A DNA stretch of 64,000 bases from the NCBI RefSeq assembly GCF_014654615.1, contig NZ_BNBB01000012.1, positions 62,001 to 126,000 of the forward strand, given 5' to 3'. This stretch comes from Streptosporangium violaceochromogenes (GTDB lineage: Bacteria > Actinomycetota > Actinomycetes > Streptosporangiales > Streptosporangiaceae). Positions 1-8,237 of the stretch are shown here, one piece after another (the first letter of the stretch is position 1; every line of letters starts with the position of its first letter). The notes under the pieces are model-generated. The model ran no database searches. It was not told the origin of the DNA and worked only from the letters and a program-made list of their open reading frames with translations. Made by a program: the position numbers and the translations under genes.

Positions 1-800
1 CTCCGGAGCACGAAGTAGAGCGCCCGCAGGCCCAGCAGGGCGAAGGCGTTCGTGGCGAAGACGAGGAACGGGTCCTCGGTCACGCCGTACACCGCGGGCA
101 CCGAGTCGACCGCGAAAACGATGTCGGTGGCGAAGACCGCCACGACGGCCAGGGCCAGCGGGGTCAGCGCGCGCCGGCCGCCCTCCCGGACGACCAGGCG
201 TGAGCCCCGGTAGTCGTCGGTGACCGGCATGAAACGCCGGATCAGGCGGACCGTGCGCATGGAGGAGACGTCCACCTGCTGTTCGCGCCCGGCCGTCGCG
301 TCCCGGAAGACCTTCACCGCGGTGACGATCAGTACCGCGCCGAACAGCAGGAACGCCCAGGTGCCGCTCTTCAGGGCGGCGGCCCCGAGCATGATGAAGA
401 CCGCGCGCAGAACCAGCGCGCCGGCGATGCCGTACAGCAGGACCCGCTGGGTCAGCGCGGAGGGGACCGCGAAGGCCGCCAGCAGCAACATGAAGACGAA
501 CAGGTTGTCCACCGAGAGCGACTTCTCCACCACGTAGCCGGTGAAGAACTCCACCGACACGGCGGCGCCGTGCGCGCCCCACAGGTAGACGTCGAACAGC
601 AGCGGAAGCATCAGGTAGAAGACCGACCAGCCCACCGCCTCACGCGTCCGCACCTCGTGGGGGCGCCGGGTCAGCACGAAGTCCAGGGCCAGGAGAAGCA
701 GCAGGCCGGCGACGGTGATCGCCCACAGGCCGGGCGAGGCGATCGTCGTGGGATCGGCCGGCGGCGGGCTCGCCACGGCGGGTGTCTCGGCAACGGGCAT
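1..800 (-). CDS. TerC/Alx-family integral membrane protein, C-terminus cut by window edge
   Basis: Multi-pass membrane protein of the TerC/Alx family, whose characterised members export manganese at the cytoplasmic membrane. The visible 266 residues have about seven hydrophobic segments and the family motifs EKSLSVDNLFVF and TDIVFAVDSVPA, whose acidic residues lie in membrane segments. The ATG at 798-800 starts the protein at MPVAETPAVA; the frame is open to the left window edge, so the last segments are missing. A manganese riboswitch candidate lies just upstream on the same strand, which supports a role in Mn2+ efflux rather than tellurite resistance. The family is certain; the substrate is inferred from the riboswitch. 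Confidence 0.9.
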   Translation of the reverse strand, partial: MPVAETPAVASPPPADPTTIASPGLWAITVAGLLLLLALDFVLTRRPHEVRTREAVGWSVFYLMLPLLFDVYLWGAHGAAVSVEFFTGYVVEKSLSVDNLFVFMLLLAAFAVPSALTQRVLLYGIAGALVLRAVFIMLGAAALKSGTWAFLLFGAVLIVTAVKVFRDATAGREQQVDVSSMRTVRLIRRFMPVTDDYRGSRLVVREGGRRALTPLALAVVAVFATDIVFAVDSVPAVYGVTEDPFLVFATNAFALLGLRALYFVLR

Positions 801-825
801 GGGGACTCCTCGAACGCGCTTGGCC

Positions 826-940
826 GTCCGAGGTCTCCTTCACCCGCGCCACGCGGGTGGCCGTCCGGGGACGTCTCGGGACGTCCGTACTGACCGGAGC
901 GGCTCTTGGGAAGTACTCCCCTCGCTTCCCCCAGGTTAGG
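826..940 (-). promoter_or_regulatory. yybP-ykoY (Mn2+) riboswitch candidate upstream of the TerC gene
   Basis: Read on the minus strand, the leader holds GGGGAGTA followed by a stem, then GGTCAGTACGGACG, a GC hairpin and GAAGGAGACCTCGG close to the start codon. GGGGAGUA and GGAGACC are conserved parts of the yybP-ykoY manganese-sensing RNA, commonly found before TerC/Alx genes. The 3' part sits about 30 nt before the ATG, which suits translational control. I recognised it by sequence blocks and context; no covariance model was run. Confidence 0.75.
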
Positions 941-1035
941 CCACCTTCGGGTCGGGGTGAACACCCGCCGTTCCTCCCGGGCTCGGGGGCGGTTGACCGG
1001 AAGGGGCCGGGCGGGGGCCCGCCCGGCCCTCCTCG

Positions 1036-1073
1036 CCGACAATTTTTTTTGTATTGACAAACAAAATTGTCGG
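1036..1073. promoter_or_regulatory. 11-bp inverted repeat in the promoter of the ArsR-type gene
   Basis: CCGACAATTTT at 1036-1046 is matched exactly by AAAATTGTCGG at 1063-1073, with a 16-bp AT-rich spacer containing TTGACA (1054-1059), a good -35 box. A weak -10 (AACTAT, 1075-1080) follows just before the ATG at 1090. The dyad overlaps the promoter, so autoregulation by the downstream winged-helix protein is the simplest reading. Confidence 0.6.
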
Positions 1074-1089
1074 TAACTATCGTTGAGGC

Positions 1090-1719
1090 ATGCTCGAAGT
1101 CGAGGTAATCGAAGAGGCCGGGGCAGCCGAGGCGGCGCTCGACCCGATCCGGGCGCGACTGCTCGCGCTGCTGGTGGAGCCGCATTCGGCGACCAGCCTG
1201 GCCGCGATCGTCGGGCTGCCCCGGCAGAAGGTGAACTACCACCTGAAAACCCTCCAGGCCCACGGCCTCGTGGAGCTGGTCGAGGAGCGACGCAAGGGAA
1301 ACGTCACCGAGCGGGTGCTGCGGGCGACCGCCGCGTCGTTCGTGATCTCGCCGGCGGCGCTCTCCGCGGTCCAGCCCGACCCGGCCCGCTCACCCGACCG
1401 GCTCTCCGCGCGCTGGCTGCTCGCCCTGGCCGCCCGGCTGGTCAAGGAGGTGGGCACGCTGATCACCGGCGCCACCCAGGCGGGCAAGCCGGTCGCGACG
1501 TTCGCCCTCGACGGCGACGTCCGGTTCGCCTCGGCCGCCGACCGCGCCGCGTTCGTCCAGGAGCTGACCTCGGCGGTCGCCGCGCTGGTGAGCCGCTACC
1601 ACGACGAGCACGCCCCCGGCGGCCGTGACCACAGGGTCATCGTCGTCGTTCACCCCAGTCTCCGCCCGGACCCCGCGCCGCGGGCCGACGCGGACGGCAA
1701 CGACATCAAGGAGTCATGA
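1090..1719 (+). CDS. ArsR-type winged-helix transcriptional regulator
   Basis: A 209-residue regulator with an N-terminal winged helix-turn-helix of ArsR type: residues about 17-70 read LDPIRARLLALL, then the recognition helix LPRQKVNYHLKTLQAHGLVE, then a wing with the ERRKGNVTER strand. No cysteine cluster for metal binding is visible. The C-terminal ~130 residues show no recognised ligand domain. It overlaps a strong palindrome at its promoter and is followed after one base by an SRPBCC gene, a common pairing in actinobacteria where the regulator controls an AHSA1-like partner. The inducer is unknown. Confidence 0.85.
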   Translation: MLEVEVIEEAGAAEAALDPIRARLLALLVEPHSATSLAAIVGLPRQKVNYHLKTLQAHGLVELVEERRKGNVTERVLRATAASFVISPAALSAVQPDPARSPDRLSARWLLALAARLVKEVGTLITGATQAGKPVATFALDGDVRFASAADRAAFVQELTSAVAALVSRYHDEHAPGGRDHRVIVVVHPSLRPDPAPRADADGNDIKES

Positions 1720-1720
1720 A

Positions 1721-2458
1721 ATGTCGCACGAATTCCGCCTCACCCACGACATCGACCTTCAGGCCACCCCCGAGCAGGTCTGGGCGGCGATCGCGACCGG
1801 CCCCGGTGTCGACTCATGGTTCATGGGCAAGAACGAGATCGAGCCCCGTGAGGGCGGAAAAGCGTCCATGGTGATGCCCGGCTTCACCGGCGAGTCCACG
1901 GTCACCACCTGGGAGCCGCCGCACCGGTTCGCCTACCGTTCGGCGCCCGGCGAGGACGGCGCGTTCATGGCGTTCGAATATCTCATCGAGGGCCGCGACA
2001 ACGGCAGCACCGCCCTGCGGCTCGTGCACAGCGGCATCCTGACCGGTGACTGGGAGGCCGAATACGACGCGCTCCGCAAGGGCAACCCGCTCTACCTGCG
2101 GACCCTCGCCCAGTATCTGGAGCACTTCCGCGGACGTACCGCCGTGCCGGTCGCCGCGTTCGGCCCGCGGCAGCCCGACCAGGACCTGGTCTGGGCAGGC
2201 CTGACCCGTGCCACAGGCCTGCCCGTGCCGGTCGCCGAGGGCGACAAGGCGCACCTCACGGTCGCCGGCCGGACCGTCGACGGCGTGGTCGACACGGTGC
2301 TCGCCCCCGGCTTTCTGGGGGTGCGGACCGATGACGCGCTGCTGCGGTTCGTCGGTGGCGGCGGCGTCGTCATGACCGGCCACCACATCTTCGCCGACGT
2401 CGACCAGGCCGAGGCCGAGCAGACCTGGGGCGCCTGGCTCGCCTCCGTCTACGCCTGA
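1721..2458 (+). CDS. SRPBCC/AHSA1-like domain protein
   Basis: 245 residues beginning MSHEFRLTHDIDL. The first ~150 residues match the SRPBCC (START/Bet v1-like) fold of the AHSA1 group: the TPEQVWAAIATG start, the WEPPHRFAY strand and the long C-terminal helix YLRTLAQYLEHF. The last ~90 residues appear to be a second, related half (VVDTVLAPGFLGVRTD). Such proteins bind hydrophobic ligands; the substrate cannot be read here. The ATG lies one base past the TGA of the ArsR-type gene, so the two are co-transcribed and probably translationally coupled. Confidence 0.8.
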   Translation: MSHEFRLTHDIDLQATPEQVWAAIATGPGVDSWFMGKNEIEPREGGKASMVMPGFTGESTVTTWEPPHRFAYRSAPGEDGAFMAFEYLIEGRDNGSTALRLVHSGILTGDWEAEYDALRKGNPLYLRTLAQYLEHFRGRTAVPVAAFGPRQPDQDLVWAGLTRATGLPVPVAEGDKAHLTVAGRTVDGVVDTVLAPGFLGVRTDDALLRFVGGGGVVMTGHHIFADVDQAEAEQTWGAWLASVYA

Positions 2459-2560
2459 CCCGCCCCGCCGCGGCGTCACGCCGGGCACCGGGAGCCCACC
2501 GCCGCCTCGTGACCGCCCGGGCTCCGGCGCCCGGGGAGGCGCCCACCCTTGAACCCGGAA

Positions 2561-2596
2561 CCGCCCGCCGCCCTTCGAAGGAAGGACGGCGGGCGG
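2561..2596. terminator. Hairpin between convergent genes
   Basis: CCGCCCGCCG (2561-2570) pairs perfectly with CGGCGGGCGG (2587-2596). It lies about 100 bp past the SRPBCC stop. There is no T-run, as is common for actinobacterial hairpin terminators. Confidence 0.5.
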
Positions 2597-2609
2597 TGGC
2601 GCTCCCGGG

Positions 2610-2657
2610 GCCGCCGCGACGGAACCGCCGGAGGTCTTCCCGGCGGTTCGCGGCGGC
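2610..2657. terminator. Long nested hairpin abutting the DM9 gene stop
   Basis: GAACCGCCGG (2622-2631) pairs with CCGGCGGTTC (2640-2649), extended by an outer stem GCCGCCGCG (2610-2618) with CGCGGCGGC (2649-2657). It ends two bases before the minus-strand stop of the DM9-repeat gene and is a good terminator for that transcript. Confidence 0.55.
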
Positions 2658-2658
2658 T

Positions 2659-3138
2659 CTACCGGCGCTGCCAGCCGAAGGCGGGGTCACCGTCGATGTA
2701 CTGACCGGGGCAGAGGATCGAGAACCGGGAGATCCACAGCTCCTGGCCGCCGTACGGAATGGCGGCGGCCGTCCAGCCCGCCCTCCACTTTCCCAGGTGC
2801 AGGCCGCCGTCGTGGTAGGCGCGGGCGGCGTAGAACGGGGTGCCGTCGGCCTCGTGGCCGCAGACGACCGCATCGCCCGGGGAGCCGTGCGGGACGTTCC
2901 AGACACCGCCGGAGCCGTCGCTCAGCCGGTGCGTCCAGACCTCGGCGCCGTCGGCCCACACCTCCTGACCGCCGTAGGGGATGGCGGCCTTGCTCCAGTC
3001 AGCGCGGATCTTCCCGACGTGCAGGCCGCCCGCGTACGCGGCCCGCGCGACGTAGAGGATCCGGTGATCCTGTTCGAAGCCCGCCTGCCGCGCCTCGGGC
3101 GGCAGGCCGTTCCATCGCGTGAAGTTTGCCGTAACCAT
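2659..3138 (-). CDS. DM9-repeat (DUF3421) protein, two repeats
   Basis: A 159-residue protein made of two tandem DM9/DUF3421 units. Each unit has the pattern YVARAAYAGGLHVGK...AAIPYGGQE and FYAARAYHDGGLHLGK...AAIPYGGQE, about 70 residues apart. DM9 domains are best known from insect and mollusc proteins, where some bind mannose. No signal peptide or membrane segment is present, so it should be cytoplasmic. The ATG at 3138 is chosen because GGAAGGTGAT lies just before it; the frame is open further upstream but that part looks non-coding. Physiological role unknown. It points the same way as helR, about 170 bp downstream of it. Confidence 0.75.
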   Translation of the reverse strand: MVTANFTRWNGLPPEARQAGFEQDHRILYVARAAYAGGLHVGKIRADWSKAAIPYGGQEVWADGAEVWTHRLSDGSGGVWNVPHGSPGDAVVCGHEADGTPFYAARAYHDGGLHLGKWRAGWTAAAIPYGGQELWISRFSILCPGQYIDGDPAFGWQRR

Positions 3139-3306
3139 GCGATCACCTTCCGTCATTTCGCCGTGCGCCGCAATGGTCACCGCGGAGGGATCCCGGACGC
3201 GGGGCGAGCCGCCGCCGGCCTCGGGCGCCGGGCCGCCACCTCGGGGAACGGGCCGGCGCCCCGCATCCCTCACCCCGGCCGGGAGCGGGCGTTCTCCCGG
3301 GCGGCG

Positions 3307-5454
3307 TCAGGGGCCGGTGAGGATGACCAGCCGCCCGGTCGCCCGGGTCATGGCGACATAGCGGTCGACCGCCCCCTGGACGCCCTCGCCGAACGTCTCC
3401 GGGCCGACGAGGACGACCAGGTCGAACTCCAGCCCCTTGGCCAGCTCCGGGGTCAGCGACCGGACGCGGGAGGTCGCCTGGAACGTGGGATCGCCGATGA
3501 CGCAGGCGATCCCGTCGGCGTGCGCGGCGAGCCAGGTGTCGAGGACCGAGCCCAGGTCCGAGACGGCTCCGTGCAGGACGGGGACGCCGCCGACGCGGAT
3601 GGAGGCCGGCACGTTGGCGTCCGGCAGTACGGCCCGGATGACCGGCTCGGCCTCCGTCATGATCTCCTCCGGCGTCCGGTAGTTGACGCTCAGGGAGGCC
3701 AGGCTGACCCGGCCGAACCCGGCGCGCTTGAGCCGTTCCCGCCACGACTCGGTGAACCCGCGCCTGGCCTGGGCGCGATCCCCGACGACGGTGAAGCTCC
3801 GGGACGGGCAGCGCAGCAGCAACATCTGCCACTCCGCGTCGGTCAGTTCCTGGGCCTCGTCCACGACGATGTGCGCGAACGGGCCGGCGAGCGCGTCGGG
3901 CTCGGCTCCGGGCGGCGCGATCCCGCCGATCAGGGCGTCCTGGACGTCTTGTCCGCGGAGCATCGTCACCGCCCCTTCGCCGTCGTCGTCGGCCTCCAGC
4001 AGGGCGTCGACGACGACGGCCATGCGCTCGCGTTCGGCGGCGACACAGGCGTCGTGCCGGCGCCTGCGCCGCGACGCCTCCGGATCGCCGAGCCGCTGCC
4101 GCGCCGCGTCCAGAAGCGGCAGGTCGGACACCGTCCAGGCCTGGGCGTCCTCGCGCTGCAGCCTCCGGACGTCGTCGGGGCCGAGCCAGGGAGCGCACAA
4201 CCGCAGGTAGGCCGGTACCGACCACAGGTCTCCGACGAGGTCGGCCGCCTCGATCAGCGGCCACGCGCGGTTGAAGGCCGCAAGCAGTTCCCGGTTACGC
4301 GGCAGCGACCTGCGGAGCAGGCCGGCCGGGACGTCGTCGCCGTGCTTGTCCACCAGGATCGCAAGCAACTCCTCCCAGATCCGGTCGCGCGCCTCGTTGT
4401 GCGGGGTACCGGGTTCCGGCGCCTCGAACGCCTCGGCCCAGTCGTCGGCGCTCAGCCAGACGTCGGACCAGTGGGTCGTGACCGTCATCCCCTCGGTGGG
4501 CGGGTTCTCGTAGAACCTGACGGCCGGCTCGATCGCCCGCACCAGGTCCGCGGACGACTTCAGCAGGGCCACCCGCGGGTCGGCCTCGGCCGCCGCGGCG
4601 GCCCCCTCGGCGACGAGGTCGCGCAGGGTGCAGGTGCGCACGCCCTCCTCTCCGAGGCTGGGGAGGACGTCGGCGACGTAGGCCAGGTAGGGCTGGTGCG
4701 GGCCGACGAACAGCACGCCGCCCCGGCGGTGACCGAGGCGGGGGTCGGAGTAGAGCAGATAGGCCGAGCGGTGCAGGGCGACGACGGTCTTGCCCGTGCC
4801 CGGACCGCCGTCGACGACGAGGGTGCCGCGGGATTCCGCGCGGATGATGGCGTCCTGGTCGGCCTGGACGGTGCCGAGCACGTCCCGCATCCGGGGCGAC
4901 CGGCTGCCGCCCAGGCCGGCGATGAAGGCGGACTGGTCGTCGAGCGCGGCGTGCCCCTCAAGCCCGTCGGGGCTGAACACCTCGTCCCAGTAGTCGCCGA
5001 CCCGGCCGCGGGTCCAGCGATACCTGCGGCGGCTCGCCAGCCCCATCGGGTTGGCGTGGGTGGCCCCGAAGAACGGCTCGGCCGCCGGGGAGCGCCAGTC
5101 GAGCAGCAACCGGCGGCCCGCGCCGTCGGTGAGGCCGAGCCGCCCGACGTACACGGGCTCGGGGTCGTCCTCACCGACCATGCGCCCCAGGCACAGATCC
5201 AGGCCGAAGCGGCGCAGCGCGCGCAGGCGAGCGGTCAGCCGGTGGATCTCCATGTCCCGGTCCATCGCCTGCCGGCCCTTGCCGCCGGGCGACCTGCGCT
5301 CGGCGTCGAGACGGCCGGACAGCTCGGCGATCGACCGCTCAAGGCTTTTCGCGACGGCCGCGAAGTGCCGCTCGTCGCCGGCGATCAGCGCCGGGTCGGC
5401 CTTGGGGGACAGGCGGCCCGGAAGGTCGAACGCACTGATGGTCAGGGGCTTCAC
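3307..5454 (-). CDS. helR: HelR, RNA polymerase-recycling UvrD-like ATPase linked to rifamycin resistance
   Basis: 715-residue SF1 (UvrD/PcrA-like) ATPase of the HelR/HelD class, which displaces stalled or rifamycin-bound RNA polymerase. Visible parts: N-terminal antiparallel helical arm (LERSIAELSGRLDAERR), the domain with LLLDWRSPAAEPFF typical of HelD proteins, Walker A GGPGTGKT, Walker B IVVDEAQEL, then motifs VVGDRAQA, VNYRTPEEI and, near the end, KGLEFDLVVLVGPE and YVAMTRATGRLVIL. GTG at 5454 is chosen: it gives the usual start VKPLTISAFDLPG, while the upstream in-frame ATG at 5535 lies in the promoter next to the rifamycin-associated element. HelR identity rests on similarity plus that element. 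Confidence 0.9.
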   Translation of the reverse strand: MKPLTISAFDLPGRLSPKADPALIAGDERHFAAVAKSLERSIAELSGRLDAERRSPGGKGRQAMDRDMEIHRLTARLRALRRFGLDLCLGRMVGEDDPEPVYVGRLGLTDGAGRRLLLDWRSPAAEPFFGATHANPMGLASRRRYRWTRGRVGDYWDEVFSPDGLEGHAALDDQSAFIAGLGGSRSPRMRDVLGTVQADQDAIIRAESRGTLVVDGGPGTGKTVVALHRSAYLLYSDPRLGHRRGGVLFVGPHQPYLAYVADVLPSLGEEGVRTCTLRDLVAEGAAAAAEADPRVALLKSSADLVRAIEPAVRFYENPPTEGMTVTTHWSDVWLSADDWAEAFEAPEPGTPHNEARDRIWEELLAILVDKHGDDVPAGLLRRSLPRNRELLAAFNRAWPLIEAADLVGDLWSVPAYLRLCAPWLGPDDVRRLQREDAQAWTVSDLPLLDAARQRLGDPEASRRRRRHDACVAAERERMAVVVDALLEADDDGEGAVTMLRGQDVQDALIGGIAPPGAEPDALAGPFAHIVVDEAQELTDAEWQMLLLRCPSRSFTVVGDRAQARRGFTESWRERLKRAGFGRVSLASLSVNYRTPEEIMTEAEPVIRAVLPDANVPASIRVGGVPVLHGAVSDLGSVLDTWLAAHADGIACVIGDPTFQATSRVRSLTPELAKGLEFDLVVLVGPETFGEGVQGAVDRYVAMTRATGRLVILTGP

Positions 5455-5540
5455 GTCATCGGCTCCGATCTGAGGTCGCTCGCGCCGTCGCGCGCGCAGC
5501 GCGGTTTCCGGCCTCGGCCGACGATTGTGCGGCATGACCC

Positions 5541-5559
5541 GGGTCTTGCCGCAAGCCCC
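5541..5559 (-). promoter_or_regulatory. Rifamycin-associated element (RAE) at the helR promoter
   Basis: Minus-strand sequence GGGGCTTGCGGCAAGACCC, a 19-bp near-palindrome matching the RAE that marks rifamycin-inducible genes in actinobacteria. Its TTGCGG can act as the -35 box, with CACAAT 19 bp further as a possible -10, which would start the transcript near 5515 and leave about 60 nt of leader before the GTG at 5454. Confidence 0.8.
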
Positions 5560-5730
5560 CCGGTGCGCTATACGTTGAGAGTGGAAAGGAGTGGGTGCTC
5601 CCCTTTCCCCTTCGGTTTTCCCCGCGGTGCCGGCCGCGGACGGGCAGGCCCTTCACGAGACGGTGGCGCGCCGCGTGCGCCCGTATCGCACCGGCCCGGG
5701 GAGTCCCATGCGGCACGGCCAAGGCGAGGG

Positions 5731-6645
5731 TCACCGGTCCGACGTGCTCGACCTGCTTCGCGGGGACGACGAGGAAGCCGATCCGGACGAGACCGGGTGA
5801 CCACTCGCGGGGGCGGGCCTGGTTCCGACGACGACGGTGGCGTCCAGCTCCTCCGACCTGGCCGTCGCGGGGGTCAGTCCCGCGCGGGCGACGGCCTCGG
5901 CGGCCCGCGGCGCCTGGCGTTCGCTCGTCTCCACCATCAGACGGCCGCCCGGCGCGAGCCACAGCGGGGCCTCGGCGATCACCCGCCGTGCGACGTCGAG
6001 CCCGTCGGCGCCGCCGTCGAGCGCCACCCGCGGTTCGTGGAGCCGTGCCTCGGCCGGCAGCAGCCCGATCGCCCCGGTGGGAACGTAGGGCGCGCCGGCG
6101 GCCAGGACGTCGACGCGGCCCCGCAGCCCGGCGGGCAGCGGCCGGTACAGGTCGCCTTCGTAGACCCGGCCGCCGACGCCGGCGACGTTGCGCAGGGCGC
6201 ACCGCGCCGCGGCGGGGTCGATGTCGACGGCGTGCACCTCGGCCCGGCCCAGGGCCGCGGCCAGCGCGACGCCGATCGCCCCCGAACCGCAGCACAGGTC
6301 GACGACGACGGTAGGCCGGGCGCGGGCCCCGGCGGCGGAACCGACGGACCGACGGGCGGAGCGCAGGAGGGCGACGGCCTGGCGGACGAGGAACTCGGTA
6401 CGGCGGCGCGGCACGAAGACCCCCGGGTCCACGGCGATCCGCAGGCCGCAGAACCCCGCCCAGCCCAGGACGTGTTCGAGGGGGACGCCGGCGGCGCGCC
6501 GTTCCACCAGGGCGGTGAGGTCGTCCGGCGCCGGCGCCGCGCGCACGAGCAGCCGCGCCTCCTCTTCGGCGAAGACGCAGCCGGCGGACCGGAGCCTTGC
6601 GGTGACGGCGGGCAGGGAGGGAAAGGCAGAGGGAAGGGACGGCAT
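5731..6645 (-). CDS. PrmC/HemK-like SAM-dependent methyltransferase
   Basis: 304-residue protein of the HemK/PrmC family, annotated in actinobacteria as putative protein N5-glutamine methyltransferase. It has the N-terminal helical substrate domain (LLVRAAPAPDDLTALVERRAAGVPLEHVLG), the GxFxPRRRTEFLV linker, SAM-binding motif I VVDLCCGSGAIGVALA, and the acidic VDIDPAA. The catalytic NPPY of true PrmC is replaced by GAPY, so this is the paralogous group and not the release-factor enzyme. The C-terminal 25 residues are a Ser/Arg-rich tail with no domain. It lies upstream of helR but helR has its own promoter. Target protein unknown. Confidence 0.75.
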   Translation of the reverse strand: MPSLPSAFPSLPAVTARLRSAGCVFAEEEARLLVRAAPAPDDLTALVERRAAGVPLEHVLGWAGFCGLRIAVDPGVFVPRRRTEFLVRQAVALLRSARRSVGSAAGARARPTVVVDLCCGSGAIGVALAAALGRAEVHAVDIDPAAARCALRNVAGVGGRVYEGDLYRPLPAGLRGRVDVLAAGAPYVPTGAIGLLPAEARLHEPRVALDGGADGLDVARRVIAEAPLWLAPGGRLMVETSERQAPRAAEAVARAGLTPATARSEELDATVVVGTRPAPASGHPVSSGSASSSSPRSRSSTSDR

Positions 6646-6881
6646 GGGAAGGCCTTTCGGGACGCCGACGGGCGCCCCGGCAGGCTAGGCCGCGCGGCCC
6701 GCCCGGCCGTGAGAGGGGAGCACCCGACCTGACAGAGCGGTAATGGGTCTCACCTCCTGCGAACGTGACCTGTACCGGAGCCGGTAACAGTACACGGTTC
6801 CGGCCGTGGCCGCACCCGGGGCGCACCCCGGGGCTTCCCGCCGGCGCGATCGGCGCGGCGGGAGCGGCCGCCCCGCGGCGT

Positions 6882-8237
6882 TCAGCCCCGCCAGCCGCCC
6901 TCGTCGACCCCGCCGGGCACCTCGGCCGCCGGGTCGTAGGGGGTGCGGGTGAAGACGAAGGTGTTGAGGTCCAGGTGGCTGATCGAGCCGTCGGCCCTGC
7001 GGACCAGGGCCAGCGTCTCCCCGGCGTAGTAGCCGTCCAGGCCGAGCCAGGTCCCGTCGGCCTGGGCGGCGAACCGCGAGGCCCGCCCCGCGCCGTCGAC
7101 GGGGGCCAGCGACAGTCCCCGGCCGGGCAGCAGCCGCAGCGCGTAGGCGCTCGGCCCCCAGTACCACGGGCCGGTCAGCTCCAGCAGGGCGGCGTCGGCG
7201 GCCACGGGCTCCCACTCGGCGGGCAGGCGCGGCTCGTGCGCGTCCAGGATGGACAGCAGCTCGGTCAGCAGAGTGCGGCTCACCCCGGAGGTCGAGTTGG
7301 CCATGAACAGCACGCCGACCCTGTCGTAAGGGTCGGCCCAGACCGTGGAGAGGAACCCCGGCATCGAGCCGCTGTGGCCGGCCAGGCGGCGCCCGCCCGC
7401 GCGGGCGAGTTGCAGCCCCAGCCCGAAACCACCGGTCCAGGCGTCGCCGTCGTCGACGGCCGCCGGCTCGCGCATTTCGGCCACCGTCTCTGAGGCCAGC
7501 ACGCCCCCGGTGTCCCCGGCCACGAACGCCGCCCACCGGGCGAGGTCGGCGGCGGTGGACCAGAACTGCCCGGCCGGGGCCATGGCGACCGCGTCGTGCT
7601 CGGGCTCGGGCAGCAGCACATCGGCCCAGGGATGCACGGCGTAGCCCGTGGCGTGCGGCGGGCGCGGCCGGAGGGTGGTGGCGTGCATGCCCAGCGGCTC
7701 CAGCACCTCCGCCCGTACGGCCTGAGCCCAGCTCACCCCCCGCTGCCTGGCCACCAGCTCGCCCAGCAGGGCGAAGCCCAGGTTGGAGTAGTGGAAGCGG
7801 CGCCCCGGCCGATGCCGGGCGGTCTGGGGGCCGAGCAGCCCGATGAGCTCCTCGGCGGGCATGCCGGGGGTCCGCTCCCACCACTGTCCGGGAGGCTCGG
7901 CGGTCAGCCCCGCGGTGTGCGACAGCAGCTGGGCGACCGTCACCTCGGCGACCGGCGTCGCGGGAACGTGCTTGCCGATGGGGTCGAGCAGGTCCAGACG
8001 GCCCTCGTCGCGCAGCCGCATGACCACGGCGGCGACCATGCTCTTGGTGATGGAGCCGATCCGGTACTGGGTGTCCGGGCCGGGAAGGGCCCCCTCCACC
8101 CGGCCGCGGGCGCCGAACCAGGCGAGCCGGCCGTCACGCACCACGGCCGCGACCAGGGAGGGCAGCCGCGACCCGGCCTGCTCCACCGCGATCCTGCGCA
8201 GCAGCGCGCGGGCCGTACTCTCCAGAACCGGCGACAT
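6882..8237 (-). CDS. Serine hydrolase, class C beta-lactamase/PBP4*-like family
   Basis: 451-residue serine hydrolase of the beta-lactamase/D-Ala-D-Ala carboxypeptidase fold. The three active-site elements are present: SITK (SxxK nucleophile and base), HYSNLG (YxN) and GHSGSMPG (HxG in place of KTG). No signal peptide is seen, so it appears cytoplasmic, which argues against a true secreted beta-lactamase; esterase or peptidase activity is as likely. ATG at 8237 is preceded by GGGGAGGGGTCATCTG. The last ~120 residues form a lipocalin-like C-terminal beta domain often appended in this family. It is divergent from the T-box/AspRS unit. Confidence 0.85.
   Translation of the reverse strand: MSPVLESTARALLRRIAVEQAGSRLPSLVAAVVRDGRLAWFGARGRVEGALPGPDTQYRIGSITKSMVAAVVMRLRDEGRLDLLDPIGKHVPATPVAEVTVAQLLSHTAGLTAEPPGQWWERTPGMPAEELIGLLGPQTARHRPGRRFHYSNLGFALLGELVARQRGVSWAQAVRAEVLEPLGMHATTLRPRPPHATGYAVHPWADVLLPEPEHDAVAMAPAGQFWSTAADLARWAAFVAGDTGGVLASETVAEMREPAAVDDGDAWTGGFGLGLQLARAGGRRLAGHSGSMPGFLSTVWADPYDRVGVLFMANSTSGVSRTLLTELLSILDAHEPRLPAEWEPVAADAALLELTGPWYWGPSAYALRLLPGRGLSLAPVDGAGRASRFAAQADGTWLGLDGYYAGETLALVRRADGSISHLDLNTFVFTRTPYDPAAEVPGGVDEGGWRG

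Noticed and set aside
5454..5535. Upstream ATG of helR at 5535
   Set aside because: It lies next to the RAE and before the likely transcript start; the extra residues are Arg-rich and not part of the family.
2509..6732. Very long plus-strand open frame of 1407 codons
   Set aside because: It runs antisense to the DM9 gene, helR and the PrmC-like gene, has no ribosome site and no recognisable domain; long antisense frames are expected in GC-rich DNA.
6740..6810. Terminator or operator around CCGGAGCCGG near 6774
   Set aside because: Arms do not pair cleanly and there is no T-run; evidence is too weak.
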